A stretch of 64,000 bases of DNA from Pontivivens sp032464575 (GCA_032464575.1 JAWDKM010000006.1:62001-126000), one strand, 5' to 3'; shown: positions 51,148 through 59,302, counted from the first letter of the stretch. Numbers and translations are program-made. Notes: generated from the sequence alone by a model not told the origin.

Positions 51148-51762
51148 ATGGCCAAGCTGTCGGAGGAGCCGCTGGTCGCGGCCGACGCCCAGGTGCGCAA
51201 CAGCAGGCTCGGCCGGTACACGGAGGTCGGGCAGGGCTGCAGCCTCCTGAACACCGAGCTCGGCGATTATTCCTACGCGACGCGCTATTGCGACTTCGCC
51301 AACACGGTGATCGGAAAGTTCTCCAACATCGCGAGCTTCGTGCGGATCGGCCCGACGGACCATCCGCTCGACCGGGCGAGCCTGCACCACTTCATGTACC
51401 GCGCGGCGAGCTACTGGGACGACGCGGAGGACGACGCGGCGTTCTTCGAGGCGCGCGCGACGCGGATCGCCCACATCGGCCACGACACCTGGATCGGCCA
51501 CGGCGCCATCATCAAGCCGGAGGTCACGGTGGGCCACGGCGCGGTCGTCGCCGCGGGCGCGATCGTGACCAAGGACGTCGCGCCCTACACCATCGTCGCG
51601 GGCACGCCGGCCAAGGTGATCCGCCACCGCCAACCCCCCGAAATCGTCGAACGCCTCGTCGCACTCGCCTGGTGGGACTGGAGCCACACCGACCTGCGCA
51701 CGGCCCTTGAGGACTTTCGTGGCCTGAAGGCCGAAGCGTTCCTGGAGAAGTACGGCGGCTAG
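51148..51762 (+). CDS. Hexapeptide-repeat acetyltransferase of phosphonate loci
   Basis: 204 residues from the ATG at 51148, three bases after phnE2. Left-handed beta-helix repeats are clear (YCDFANTVIGKFSNIASFVRIG, IGHDTWIGHGAIIKPEVTVG, GHGAVVAAGAIVTKDV), with the acetyl-CoA-type VAGTPAKVIRHR and a helical tail. It resembles the Phn-associated hexapeptide transferases (related to chloramphenicol/streptogramin acetyltransferases). It may acetylate aminophosphonates as PhnO does in E. coli, but this is inferred. Confidence 0.8.
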   Translation: MAKLSEEPLVAADAQVRNSRLGRYTEVGQGCSLLNTELGDYSYATRYCDFANTVIGKFSNIASFVRIGPTDHPLDRASLHHFMYRAASYWDDAEDDAAFFEARATRIAHIGHDTWIGHGAIIKPEVTVGHGAVVAAGAIVTKDVAPYTIVAGTPAKVIRHRQPPEIVERLVALAWWDWSHTDLRTALEDFRGLKAEAFLEKYGG

Positions 51763-52172
51763 CAGGCCGTCATGGTCGGGCTCGCCCCGGCCATCGCCCG
51801 GATCTCGGAGATCCTCGGGTCAAGCCCGAGGATGACGTTGCATCGAGTAGACGAGGGCCGCGCCCTCCGGGGAGGGTGAGCGCCACCTTGCAAACGCTCC
51901 AGTGGAGCGTTTCAGGCGTGAACGAACGGAGCCCGGGGCGGGCGCGGCCCGGCGATGACGCCGGGCGAGGCATCACTTCGATGCGATACCGCCCCGGACT
52001 TGATCCGGGGCCTTTGGCTGAGGAGCGCTTCGGTTTCTGAAAGGTCCCGGTTCTTCGGCCGGGACGGTAGCCTCCTATTGCAACCACCCCGGACCCGATC
52101 CGGGGTCTTTGGCCCAAGAAGCGTCTCCACATCCAAAGGTCCCGGCGCAGCGGCCGGGATGCCGCAGCGCGT
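51763..52172. other. Repeat-rich gap between the transporter genes and phnF
   Basis: No gene is credible in this 410-base gap. It contains palindromes at 51811-51833, 51992-52010, 52044-52065 and 52087-52105 and a block-B dispersed repeat at 51860-51944. Several units are shared with the 12.5-13.0 kb gap in the same general order. Confidence 0.7.
51811..52105. repeat. Cluster of REP-like palindromes and dispersed repeat
   Basis: ATCCTCGGG...CCCGAGGAT (51811-51833), block B (51860-51944), CCCCGGACTTGATCCGGGG (51992-52010), GTCCCGG...CCGGGAC (52044-52065, loop TTCTTCGG), and CCCCGGACCCGATCCGGGG (52087-52105) follow one another. The same palindrome sets occur at 12876-12989 and 62794-62905. Confidence 0.7.
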
Positions 52173-52886
52173 CTACCCCTGGTCCTCGACACTCAGCGCC
52201 ACGCGGTCGCCGGCGAACCAGGCGTGGCCGTATTCCACCGGCACGCCCCGGGGGTCGACGTTCACGCTCACGGTGCGCAGGATCGGTGCACCCTCGCGCA
52301 GCCGCAGATGCCGGGCCTGCGCTGCCGTGGCGAGCTTGGCCGTGATGCGGGTGGACGCCCGCGTATAGTCGGCCACGCCGCATCGGGCGAGGGCGACGGT
52401 GATCGACTCCTCCTCCGCCAGGATCGCAGGCAGATCGGGGAAGCGCCCGGCGGGAAACACGCTGCGCGACAGGGCGAGCGGCTGGCCGTCGGCGAGGGAG
52501 ACCCCCTCGAAGACATGGACCTTCGCCCCCTTCTCCAGCGTCAGCGCCTCCAGCTCCGCCGGGTTCGCCTGTCGCGTCTCGTTCGACAGGCGCCGCCGCC
52601 CCGGCAGGCGGCCCGCCGCGTTGAGGTTGCTGCGGAACCGGACGCGGCGCCCGATGGCATATTCCGTGGGCCTGGCCGAGATGAAGACGCCGGAGCCCTG
52701 ACGGGGCTGCACCACCCCGTCCTCGGCCAGGGCCGCCAGGGCCCGGCGGACCGTGTGGCGGTTGACGCCGAAGCGTTCGGCGAGCTGCGCCTCGCTCGGC
52801 AGGCGGTCGCCGACGCCGTAATGACCCGCGGCGATCTCACCGGACAGGGTGTCGAGAATGGCGGTCCAGATCGGTGTTCGGCTCAT
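52173..52886 (-). CDS. phnF: GntR/HutC-family regulator PhnF
   Basis: 237 residues. An N-terminal GntR winged helix (RLPSEAQLAERFGVNRHTVRRALAALAEDGVV) is joined to a UTRA ligand domain (VHVFEGVSLADGQPLALSRSVFPAGRF). Its position, divergent from phnG with a 98-base gap, fits PhnF, a repressor of C-P lyase operons. The gap contains the TTGTATA repeats that may be its operator. Confidence 0.9.
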   Translation of the reverse strand: MSRTPIWTAILDTLSGEIAAGHYGVGDRLPSEAQLAERFGVNRHTVRRALAALAEDGVVQPRQGSGVFISARPTEYAIGRRVRFRSNLNAAGRLPGRRRLSNETRQANPAELEALTLEKGAKVHVFEGVSLADGQPLALSRSVFPAGRFPDLPAILAEEESITVALARCGVADYTRASTRITAKLATAAQARHLRLREGAPILRTVSVNVDPRGVPVEYGHAWFAGDRVALSVEDQG

Positions 52887-52984
52887 GTCATGGAAACTTC
52901 ACTCCGCGGCGATTGCGCCGTCCCTGTCCTCCCGCTATTTGTATAGTTGTATATTTATTCCGACAAGTGGAGAAGGTTGTCGAG
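52887..52984. promoter_or_regulatory. phnF-phnG divergent promoter region
   Basis: The AT-rich patch at about 52936-52960 contains TTGTATA twice (52939-52945 and 52947-52953), separated by one base, a natural binding site for a dimeric GntR-type protein such as PhnF. No clear -35/-10 was identified. Confidence 0.45.
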
Positions 52985-53431
52985 ATGTCGCAGGATCCCG
53001 AGAGGGCCGGCTGGATGAGCCTGATGGCCAAGGCTCCGGCGGCCGCGGTGGCGCGGCTGTGGCCCGCGCTGGGCGAGGAACCCGCCTTCGACTGGCTGCG
53101 CCCGCCCGAGATCGGCAGCGTCATGGTCCGCGGCCGGGCCGGTGCGGTCGGCGCGCCCTTCAACCTCGGCGAAATGACGGTGACGCGCTGCGCGCTGCAG
53201 CTTTCGGACGGCACGGTCGGGCATGGCTACGTGCAGGGCCGCGACAAGGACAGGGCCCGCCGCGCGGCCCTCGTCGACGCGCTGATGCAGACCGGGGCTG
53301 CGGGGGAGGTGCGCACGGCGCTGCTCGCCCCTCTGGAGGCGGAGATGGCGGAGGCCCGGCGCAGCCGCGCGGCGAAGGCCGCTTCCACCAAGGTCGACTT
53401 CTTCACCATGGTCCGGGGAGAGAACGCATGA
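52985..53431 (+). CDS. phnG: C-P lyase core component PhnG
   Basis: 148 residues from the ATG at 52985. PhnG features: GWMSLMAKAPAAAVARLWP and EIGSVMVRGRAGAVGAPFNLGEMTVTRCALQL. PhnG, H, I and J form the multi-subunit core that transfers phosphonate to ATP ribose and cleaves the C-P bond. The ORF extends upstream without similarity. It overlaps phnH (ATGA). Confidence 0.92.
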   Translation: MSQDPERAGWMSLMAKAPAAAVARLWPALGEEPAFDWLRPPEIGSVMVRGRAGAVGAPFNLGEMTVTRCALQLSDGTVGHGYVQGRDKDRARRAALVDALMQTGAAGEVRTALLAPLEAEMAEARRSRAAKAASTKVDFFTMVRGENA

Positions 53432-53985
53432 CAGCACTGGCCGGAGGCTTCACCGAACCTGCCCGCGAAGCCGCACAGGCCTTTCGCGCCGCCATGAACG
53501 CGATGGCCCGGCCCGGGCGGATCGAGCAAGCGGCCGCCGCTCAGCCGCCCGCGCCGCTCTCGCCCGCGGCGGGAACGCTGCTGCTGACGCTCTGCGACAC
53601 GGATACGGGGCTGTATCTGGCGCCCGGCCACGACACGGACGCGATACGGCAGTGGATCGCCTTCCACACCGGCGCGCCGATCGTGGCGGCGGGGGAGGCC
53701 GATTTTGCGCTCGGCACCTGGGACGCGCTGCAACCGCTCGACACCTACCGGATCGGCGAGCCCGACTATCCCGACCGCTCCGCCACGCTGATCGTCGAGG
53801 TGGAGGGGCTGGAGGCCGCGGGCGCAACGCTCACCGGCCCCGGCATCGAGACCGAGACGCAGCTCGACCTGCCGGACCCGGCGGCCTTCGCGGCCAATGC
53901 ACGCCGTTTCCCTTTGGGCTTCGACACGTTCCTGACTTGCGGCGACCGCCTCGCAGCGGTGCCGCGCAGCACGAGGGTCGGCTGA
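53428..53985 (+). CDS. phnH: C-P lyase core component PhnH
   Basis: 185 residues from the ATG at 53428. PhnH signs: GGFTEPAREAAQAFRAAMNAMARPG, LLLTLCDTDTGLYL, and RFPLGFDTFLTCGDRL near the C-terminus. It is a fold relative of PLP enzymes without the cofactor and binds PhnI/PhnJ. Its stop shares one base with phnI. Confidence 0.93.
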   Translation: MTALAGGFTEPAREAAQAFRAAMNAMARPGRIEQAAAAQPPAPLSPAAGTLLLTLCDTDTGLYLAPGHDTDAIRQWIAFHTGAPIVAAGEADFALGTWDALQPLDTYRIGEPDYPDRSATLIVEVEGLEAAGATLTGPGIETETQLDLPDPAAFAANARRFPLGFDTFLTCGDRLAAVPRSTRVG

Positions 53986-55067
53986 TGTATGTCGCGACGA
54001 AAGGCGGCGAACGCGCCATCGACAACGCCCATGCCTGGCTGGCCGAGGAGCGGCGGGGCGATCCGTCGGTGCCGGAGCTCTCCATCGCGCAGATCCGCGA
54101 GCAGATGAAGCTCGCCGTGAACCGGGTGATGGCGGAGGGCTCGCTCTTCGACCCCGATCTCGCAGCCCTCGCCATCAAGCAGGCGCGCGGCGACCTGATC
54201 GAGGCGGTGTTCCTGATCCGCGCCTACCGCACCACGCTGCCCCGCTTCGGCATGTCCGAGCCGGTGGAGACGGGGGACATGGCCTGCGACCGGCGCATCT
54301 CCGCCACATTCAAGGACGCGCCGGGCGGTCAGGTGCTGGGCCCGACCTTCGATTACACCCACCGCCTGATCGACTTCGCGCTGGCCGCCGAGGGCGAGGC
54401 GCCGCTTGCCGAGGAGGGTGAGCCGCGGCTGGAGCCGACGCCGCATATCGCGGGGTTTCTCGACCGCGAAGGACTGTTGCAGGCCGAGCCCGAGGGCCAG
54501 CCCACGCCACCCGATCTCACCCGCGAGCCGATGGAGGTACCCGCCGACCGGCCGCTGCGGCTGCAGGCGCTGACCCGCGGCGACGAAGGCTTCGTGCTCA
54601 GCATGGCCTACTCGACGCAACGCGGCTTCGGCCGGACCCACGCCTTCGTCGGTGAGCTCCGCATCGGCCGCGTCGCGGTGGAGATGGAGGTGCCGGAGCT
54701 CGGCTTCGCCATCGAGATCGGCGAGGTCGAGCTGACCGAGTGCGAGACCATCAACCAGTTCCAGGGCTCCAAGACCGAGCCGCCGCAATTCACCCGCGGC
54801 TACGGGCTCGTCTTCGGCCAGTCGGAGCGCAAGGCGATCTCCATGTCGCTGGTCGACCGGGCGCTGCGTTGGGAGGAGCTGGGCGAGGACGACGTGGGCG
54901 CCCCAGCGCAGGACCAGGAATTCGTTTTGATGCATGCGGACAACGTGCAGGCGACGGGGTTCCTGGAGCATATCAAGCTGCCGCATTACGTGGATTTCCA
55001 GTCGGAGCTGGAGCTGATCCGCAAGCTGCGGGCCGAAGCGATGGCGAGCCGGGAGGCGGCGGAGTGA
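53985..55067 (+). CDS. phnI: C-P lyase nucleosidase subunit PhnI
   Basis: 360 residues from the ATG at 53985. PhnI motifs include MYVATKGGERAIDNAHAWLAEERRG in outline and the central FVLSMAYSTQRGFGRTHAFVGELR and ECETINQFQGSKTEPPQFTRGYGL in outline. It catalyses displacement of adenine from ATP by phosphonate with PhnG, H and L. After its stop comes a 245-base repeat-containing gap instead of the usual tight junction with phnJ. Confidence 0.95.
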   Translation: MYVATKGGERAIDNAHAWLAEERRGDPSVPELSIAQIREQMKLAVNRVMAEGSLFDPDLAALAIKQARGDLIEAVFLIRAYRTTLPRFGMSEPVETGDMACDRRISATFKDAPGGQVLGPTFDYTHRLIDFALAAEGEAPLAEEGEPRLEPTPHIAGFLDREGLLQAEPEGQPTPPDLTREPMEVPADRPLRLQALTRGDEGFVLSMAYSTQRGFGRTHAFVGELRIGRVAVEMEVPELGFAIEIGEVELTECETINQFQGSKTEPPQFTRGYGLVFGQSERKAISMSLVDRALRWEELGEDDVGAPAQDQEFVLMHADNVQATGFLEHIKLPHYVDFQSELELIRKLRAEAMASREAAE

Positions 55068-55104
55068 TGCTCGGTCGGCCCCCCTCCTCGGTGCTTTGCG
55101 GGTG

Positions 55105-55215
55105 GCCCCCCTCCCCGACCCTCCCCCCGCGGGGGGAGGGGGCGATATCGGCACGGACGGCGCGCCAGTCCCCTCCCCCCGCGGGGGGGAGGGCTAGGGA
55201 GGGGGGAGGTTCCGA
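55105..55215. repeat. GC-rich palindromic element, copy 1 (in the C-P lyase operon)
   Basis: Two CCCTCCCCCCGCGGGGGGAG-type palindromes (about 55122-55143 and 55172-55193) flank a spacer beginning GGCGATATCGGCACGGACGG. The spacer reads as the reverse complement of the one at 58040-58062, so the two copies are inverted relative to each other. It lies directly upstream of the DUF559 gene. Confidence 0.65.
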
Positions 55216-55312
55216 CAAGAGGACTAGGGAGGGGGGCTTCCCCAACGCCCTTAACCCCACCTTCACCACAGCCCGCAACGCTCCGGGGCGCCCCAGCTCC
55301 CGGAGCCGCCCC

Positions 55313-55660
55313 ATGCACATCCGCAACCTCACCGCTCGCCAAAAGACCCGCATCCGCGCCCTGCGCGCTGAGATGACGCCCGCCGAGCGCACGCTCTGGT
55401 ATCACCTGCGCGCCCACCGCTTCCTCGGCCACTCGATCCGACGCCAGGCGCCGATCGGCCCGTGGATCGTCGATTTCGTCTGCCCGGCAAAGCGCCTGAT
55501 CCTCGAGGTCGACGGCAACACTCACGACCCCGCCGCCGATCTGCGCCGCGACGCCGACCTCGCGGCCCGCGGCTACCGGGTCCTGCGCGTCAGCAACCAC
55601 GACGTCTTCGCCAATCTCGACGGCGTCCTCGCCCAGCTCACAACGGAACTCGCCCGATGA
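55313..55660 (+). CDS. DUF559 endonuclease-like protein
   Basis: 115 residues from the ATG at 55313. The DUF559/Vsr-like nuclease fold is shown by LRAEMTPAERTLWYHLRAHRFLGHSIRRQ in outline, WIVDFVCPAKRLILEVDGNTHD (catalytic Asp and Glu-x-Asp), and GYRVLRVSNHDVFANLDGVL. It is placed inside the phn operon next to a repeat element. The link to phosphonate use is not obvious; it may act with the repeats. It overlaps the FosX-like gene (ATGA). Confidence 0.8.
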   Translation: MHIRNLTARQKTRIRALRAEMTPAERTLWYHLRAHRFLGHSIRRQAPIGPWIVDFVCPAKRLILEVDGNTHDPAADLRRDADLAARGYRVLRVSNHDVFANLDGVLAQLTTELAR

Positions 55661-56073
55661 GCGCCCTGTCCCACATCACGCTGATCGTGGCCGATCTCGA
55701 CCGGACGCAGGCGATGGTGGAGCAGGTGCTCGCTGGCCGCCTCGTCTATGACAGCGGCGAGGACGCATTCTCCCTGTCGAAGGAGCGGTTCTACCTCGTC
55801 GGCGACGTCTGGCTCGCGACCATGGAGGGCGCGCCGCTGGCCGAGCGCACCTACAACCACGTCGCCTTCAGTATCGACGAGGACGAGTTCGATGCCCGGC
55901 AGGCCACCATCGAGGCGCTCGGCCTCGATCTGCGCCCGCCCCGTCCGCGGATCGAGGGCGAGGGGCGCAGCCTCTACTTCCACAGCGCCGACGGGCACTT
56001 GCTGGAGCTGCACACCGGCACGCTCGACCAGCGTCTCGTGGCCTATCGCGCAAAGGCGGCTGCGGCATGTTGA
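55657..56073 (+). CDS. FosX-family VOC protein (fosfomycin-resistance-like)
   Basis: 138 residues from the ATG at 55657. Probable metal ligands are His6 (LSHITLIVADLDRT), His68 (TYNHVAFSID) and Glu117 (GHLLELHTG). Glu43 (LSKERFYLVG) may be the general base that makes FosX a hydrolase rather than a thiol transferase. FosX homologues are known in phn operons of other alphaproteobacteria. Fosfomycin is itself a phosphonate, but the natural substrate here is unknown. Confidence 0.82.
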   Translation: MSALSHITLIVADLDRTQAMVEQVLAGRLVYDSGEDAFSLSKERFYLVGDVWLATMEGAPLAERTYNHVAFSIDEDEFDARQATIEALGLDLRPPRPRIEGEGRSLYFHSADGHLLELHTGTLDQRLVAYRAKAAAAC

Positions 56074-56393
56074 AGGTGTTCTATGACACCGGAGAAAGGC
56101 AGGTGGCCTCCGCTAAGGCCACCCAGCTCGACCGGGCCGAGTGGATCGAACTCGGCGCCGCCGTCGCCACCGGCACCCGGAGCTTCATCGGGTTCGTGGG
56201 CGCGGACGGCACCGTTCTGCAGATCATGGCCGAGGGCCCTGACAACTTCCATGTTGAGACGCCGGACCCTGCGCGCCGCGGTAGCCATGCGATGCAGGTG
56301 AACCGCGCCGAGTACGACCGCATCCTGCGGGAGGTCGACGCGCCGCTGGCCAACTTCATCACGACACTTCCCCTTCAATTCGAGGCCTGGTGA
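56067..56393 (+). CDS. Hypothetical protein between FosX-like gene and phnJ
   Basis: 108 residues with an ATG at 56067 that overlaps the FosX-like gene. The sequence is mixed alpha-beta, with FIGFVGADGTVLQIMAEGPDNFHVE in outline, and no known motif. I do not recognise a family. Tight spacing on both sides (overlap with the FosX-like gene, one base from phnJ) shows it is part of the operon. Confidence 0.6.
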   Translation: MLKVFYDTGERQVASAKATQLDRAEWIELGAAVATGTRSFIGFVGADGTVLQIMAEGPDNFHVETPDPARRGSHAMQVNRAEYDRILREVDAPLANFITTLPLQFEAW

Positions 56394-56394
56394 G

Positions 56395-57228
56395 ATGACC
56401 GACTACAACTTCGCCTATCTCGACGAGCAGACCAAACGGATGATCCGGCGGGCGATCCTCAAGGGGCTCGCGATCCCGGGCTACCAGGTGCCCTTCGCCT
56501 CCCGCGAGATGCCGATGCCCTATGGCTGGGGCACCGGCGGGGTGCAGGTCTCAGCCGCGGTACTGACGCCTCGGGATACGTTCAAGGTCATCGACCAGGG
56601 GGCGGACGACACGACGAACGCGGTTTCGATCCGCAAGTTCTTCGAGCGGACGGCGGATGTGCCGACCACGACCCATACGGGCGAGGCGACCGTCATCCAG
56701 ACCCGTCACCGCATCCCGGAGGAGCTGCTGACCGAGGACCAGATCCTTGTCTACCAGGTACCGATCCCCGAGCCGCTGCGCTTCCTGGAGCCGCGCGAGG
56801 TCGAGACGCGGCGCATGCACGGGCTGGAGGAATACGGCCTGATGCATGTGAAGCTCTACGAGGACATCGCGCGCCACGGCGCCATCGCCACCGCCTATGC
56901 CTACCCGGTGAAGGTGGAGGATCGCTACGTGATGGATCCCTCGCCGATCCCGAAATTCGACAATCCGAAGCTGTCGGACAACCCCGCGATCCAGCTCTTC
57001 GGCGCGGGGCGGGAGCAGCGGATCTACGCGCTGCCGCCCTACACCAAGGTCGTGAGCCTCGACTTCGACGACTACCCCTTCGATCCGTCGAAGGCGGAGC
57101 ACCCATGCGCGCTCTGCGGTTCGCGGACCAGCTACCTCGACGAGGTCATCATGGACGATGCCGGCAGCCGGATGTTCGTCTGCTCCGACACCGACTATTG
57201 CGAGGGCCGGCGGGAGGGGGCGGCGTGA
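56395..57228 (+). CDS. phnJ: C-P lyase catalytic radical-SAM subunit PhnJ
   Basis: 277 residues. PhnJ signs: AYLDEQTKRMIRRAILKGLAIPGYQVPFASREMP in outline, and YGWGTGGVQVSAAVL. Four cysteines at 238, 241, 263 and 269 (CALCG...CSDTDYCEG) match the C-x2-C-x21-C-x5-C pattern that binds the [4Fe-4S] cluster. It cleaves the C-P bond by a glycine/thiyl radical route. The GTGA junction with the hydrolase gene is intact. Confidence 0.96.
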   Translation: MTDYNFAYLDEQTKRMIRRAILKGLAIPGYQVPFASREMPMPYGWGTGGVQVSAAVLTPRDTFKVIDQGADDTTNAVSIRKFFERTADVPTTTHTGEATVIQTRHRIPEELLTEDQILVYQVPIPEPLRFLEPREVETRRMHGLEEYGLMHVKLYEDIARHGAIATAYAYPVKVEDRYVMDPSPIPKFDNPKLSDNPAIQLFGAGREQRIYALPPYTKVVSLDFDDYPFDPSKAEHPCALCGSRTSYLDEVIMDDAGSRMFVCSDTDYCEGRREGAA

Positions 57229-57866
57229 CACCGCGGGTCTGGATCAACGGGGCCGGGATGAACGGCGAGGCGCCGCCCCTGGGGGCCGCCGCGCATCCCC
57301 TGCCGGATGTCGCGACGGTCGAGGAGATGGCGCAGGCCATCGCCCGCGACATGCCGGAGCGGGCGGACGTGATCGGCCATTCGCTGGGCGGCATGGTCGC
57401 GATGGCGATCGCGGCGACCTGGCCGGGGCGCGTGCGGCGGCTGGTGATCTACGAGAGCACCTACGGCGTGCGCACCCGGATCATGGACCGGATCGGCACG
57501 CGGGTCGCCCTCTTCCTCGCGCGGGTGCTGAGCCCGCGGCGCATCGCGGCACTGACGTCGATCGGCCAGAAGCCGGAGACGGTGGCGGTGTTCGGGCCCC
57601 TGCTGGAGGCGGCCCCGCATGGGCAGACGATGCGGCAGCTGCGCGCCGCCGCGCGCTTCGATGGGCGGCCGCTGCTGCCGCGGATTGCGGCGCCGACGCT
57701 CGTCCTGACCGGCGAGCGGAACAGCCGGACCCACGCGCAGGCGCGCTACATGGAGCGGCACATCCCGGAGGCCCGCGCGCAGATGCTCCCGGGCGGACAT
57801 TTCGCGCATCTCGACGATCCGGCGGCCTTTGCCGGGGCGGTCGAGGGCTTTCTGGAGGCGACGTGA
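57225..57866 (+). CDS. Alpha/beta-hydrolase-like protein
   Basis: 213 residues from a GTG at 57225. The nucleophile elbow is IGHSLGGMVAM, with a likely catalytic His in MLPGGHFAHLDDP. The place of the usual acid is TGERNSRTH, lacking the common Asp. The N-terminus (VTPRVWINGAGMNGEAPP) lacks an obvious HG oxyanion motif, so it may be short or degenerate. Its location directly after phnJ is unusual. Confidence 0.65.
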   Translation: MTPRVWINGAGMNGEAPPLGAAAHPLPDVATVEEMAQAIARDMPERADVIGHSLGGMVAMAIAATWPGRVRRLVIYESTYGVRTRIMDRIGTRVALFLARVLSPRRIAALTSIGQKPETVAVFGPLLEAAPHGQTMRQLRAAARFDGRPLLPRIAAPTLVLTGERNSRTHAQARYMERHIPEARAQMLPGGHFAHLDDPAAFAGAVEGFLEAT

Positions 57867-57934
57867 TGGGTTCGGGCCTACCCCCCTCCCTGACACTCGG
57901 CTCAACTGGGACGGGGGATTCGTGGGCTGCTGGT

Positions 57935-58095
57935 AGCGAGCCCCCCTCCCTAACCCTCCCCCCTCCTGGGGGAGGGGACTGGTGCGCCGGCGGTGACGTT
58001 GGCGCTCTCACCCCATGGAGACCACGGGACTGTCGCGCCGCCCTTGCCGATATCGCCCCCTCCCCCCGCGGGGGGAGGGCCGGGGAGGGGGGATA
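57935..58095. repeat. GC-rich palindromic element, copy 2 (opposite orientation)
   Basis: CCCTCCCCCCTCCTGGGGGA (about 57957) begins the element and CCCTCCCCCCGCGGGGGGAG (about 58059) ends it. The part before the second palindrome (CGCGCCGCCCTTGCCGATAT) is the reverse complement of the spacer at 55145-55170. It lies between the hydrolase and NIPSNAP genes. Confidence 0.6.
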
Positions 58096-58119
58096 CTCCG
58101 CCCAACCGAAGGACCGACC

Positions 58120-58458
58120 ATGATCAACCAGCTGCGCACCTACGAGATCTTCGCCGCGAACCGCCAGGCCTTCCTCGACCGGTTCCGCGACCACGCCGCG
58201 CGCCTGATGGCGGATCACGGCTTCCGCATCCAGGCGATGTGGGAGATGGAGTGCGACGGCCGCCTCTTCTTCGTCTACCTGCTCGCCTGGACCGACGCGG
58301 CCGAGATGGACGCGCGCTGGGCCGCCTTCATGGCCAACCAGGAGTGGAAGGACATCAAGGCGCGCACCGCCGCCGAGCACGGCAACCTCGTCGGTGAGAT
58401 CGAAAGCGCCGTGCTCACCCCCACCGACTTTTCCGCTGCAATCGGGAGTGCGACATGA
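58120..58458 (+). CDS. NIPSNAP-family protein
   Basis: 112 residues from the ATG at 58120, preceded by GAAGGACC. NIPSNAP features: INQLRTYEIFAANRQAFLDRF, then FFVYLLAWTDAAEMDARWAAF. These are small ferredoxin-like-fold proteins with poorly known roles. The coding frame starts just after the repeat element; its stop overlaps phnK (ATGA). It may be required for folding or metabolism linked to the core. Confidence 0.75.
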   Translation: MINQLRTYEIFAANRQAFLDRFRDHAARLMADHGFRIQAMWEMECDGRLFFVYLLAWTDAAEMDARWAAFMANQEWKDIKARTAAEHGNLVGEIESAVLTPTDFSAAIGSAT

Positions 58459-59225
58459 CCCCCCTCCTCGACGTGAAGGGCCTCACGAAGTTCTACGGCC
58501 CCCGCATCGGCTGCGCCGACGTGACCTTCGACCTCTGGCCCGGCGAGGTCATGGGCGTCGTGGGCGAGAGCGGCTCGGGCAAGTCGACGCTCCTCTCCTG
58601 CCTCGCCGGGCACCTGGCGCCGGATCGGGGCGAGGTCATCTTCGACACCCGCGCCGAGGGGCCGCGCGACGTGCTGACCATGAGCGAGCCGGAGCGGCGG
58701 ATGCTCGGCCGCACCGACTGGGCCTTCGTGCACCAGAACCCGCGCGACGGCCTGCGCATGGGCGTGAGTGCGGGCGGCAATGTCGGCGAGCGGCTGATGG
58801 CCGTGGGTGCGCGCCATTACGGCGAGATCCGGGAGAGCGCCATCGACTGGATGGGCCGGGTGGAGATCGCGGCGGACCGCGTGGACGACCGGCCCTCGGC
58901 CTTTTCCGGTGGGATGCAGCAGCGGCTCCAGATCGCGCGCAACCTCGTCACGGGTCCGCGGCTCGTGTTCATGGACGAGCCCACGGGGGGCCTCGACGTC
59001 AGCGTGCAGGCGCGGCTCCTCGATCTGTTGCGCTCGCTGGTGCGGCGCATGGGACTGTCGGCGATCGTGGTGACCCACGACCTCGCCGTGGTGCGGCTGC
59101 TCGCGGACCGGCTGATGGTGATGAAGGACGGGCACGTGGTCGAGGCGGGGCTGACCGATCAGGTGCTCGACGATCCGCAGCATGCCTACACGCAGTTGCT
59201 GGTGAGTTCGGTGTTGCAGGTCTGA
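58455..59225 (+). CDS. phnK: C-P lyase ATP-binding subunit PhnK
   Basis: 256 residues. ABC features: GESGSGKSTLLSCL, VHQNPRDGLRM, SGGMQQRLQIARNL, LVFMDEPTGGLDVSVQARLLDLL. PhnK associates with the PhnGHIJ core. A strongly structured intergenic region follows its stop. It overlaps the NIPSNAP gene at its start. Confidence 0.93.
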   Translation: MTPLLDVKGLTKFYGPRIGCADVTFDLWPGEVMGVVGESGSGKSTLLSCLAGHLAPDRGEVIFDTRAEGPRDVLTMSEPERRMLGRTDWAFVHQNPRDGLRMGVSAGGNVGERLMAVGARHYGEIRESAIDWMGRVEIAADRVDDRPSAFSGGMQQRLQIARNLVTGPRLVFMDEPTGGLDVSVQARLLDLLRSLVRRMGLSAIVVTHDLAVVRLLADRLMVMKDGHVVEAGLTDQVLDDPQHAYTQLLVSSVLQV

Positions 59226-59302
59226 GAACCGGGGCGCTGCCCCGGTTCGGGGCTCCGCCCGTTTGGACCTGAACCGCGATGCGGTTCCGAGACGGTCCAA
59301 AC
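59226..59302. repeat. Nested palindromes after phnK
   Basis: GAACCGGGG (59226-59234) pairs with CCCCGGTTC (59240-59248). Next, GTTTGGACC (59261-59269) pairs with GGTCCAAAC (59294-59302) enclosing GAACCGC (59271-59277) and GCGGTTC (59281-59287). These may be a terminator-like or mobile palindromic element. Confidence 0.55.

Noticed and set aside
55105..58095. Possible CRISPR array from the repeated GC-rich units
   Set aside because: The units are palindromic and few, differ in spacing, and spacers are not regular; no cas genes are present.
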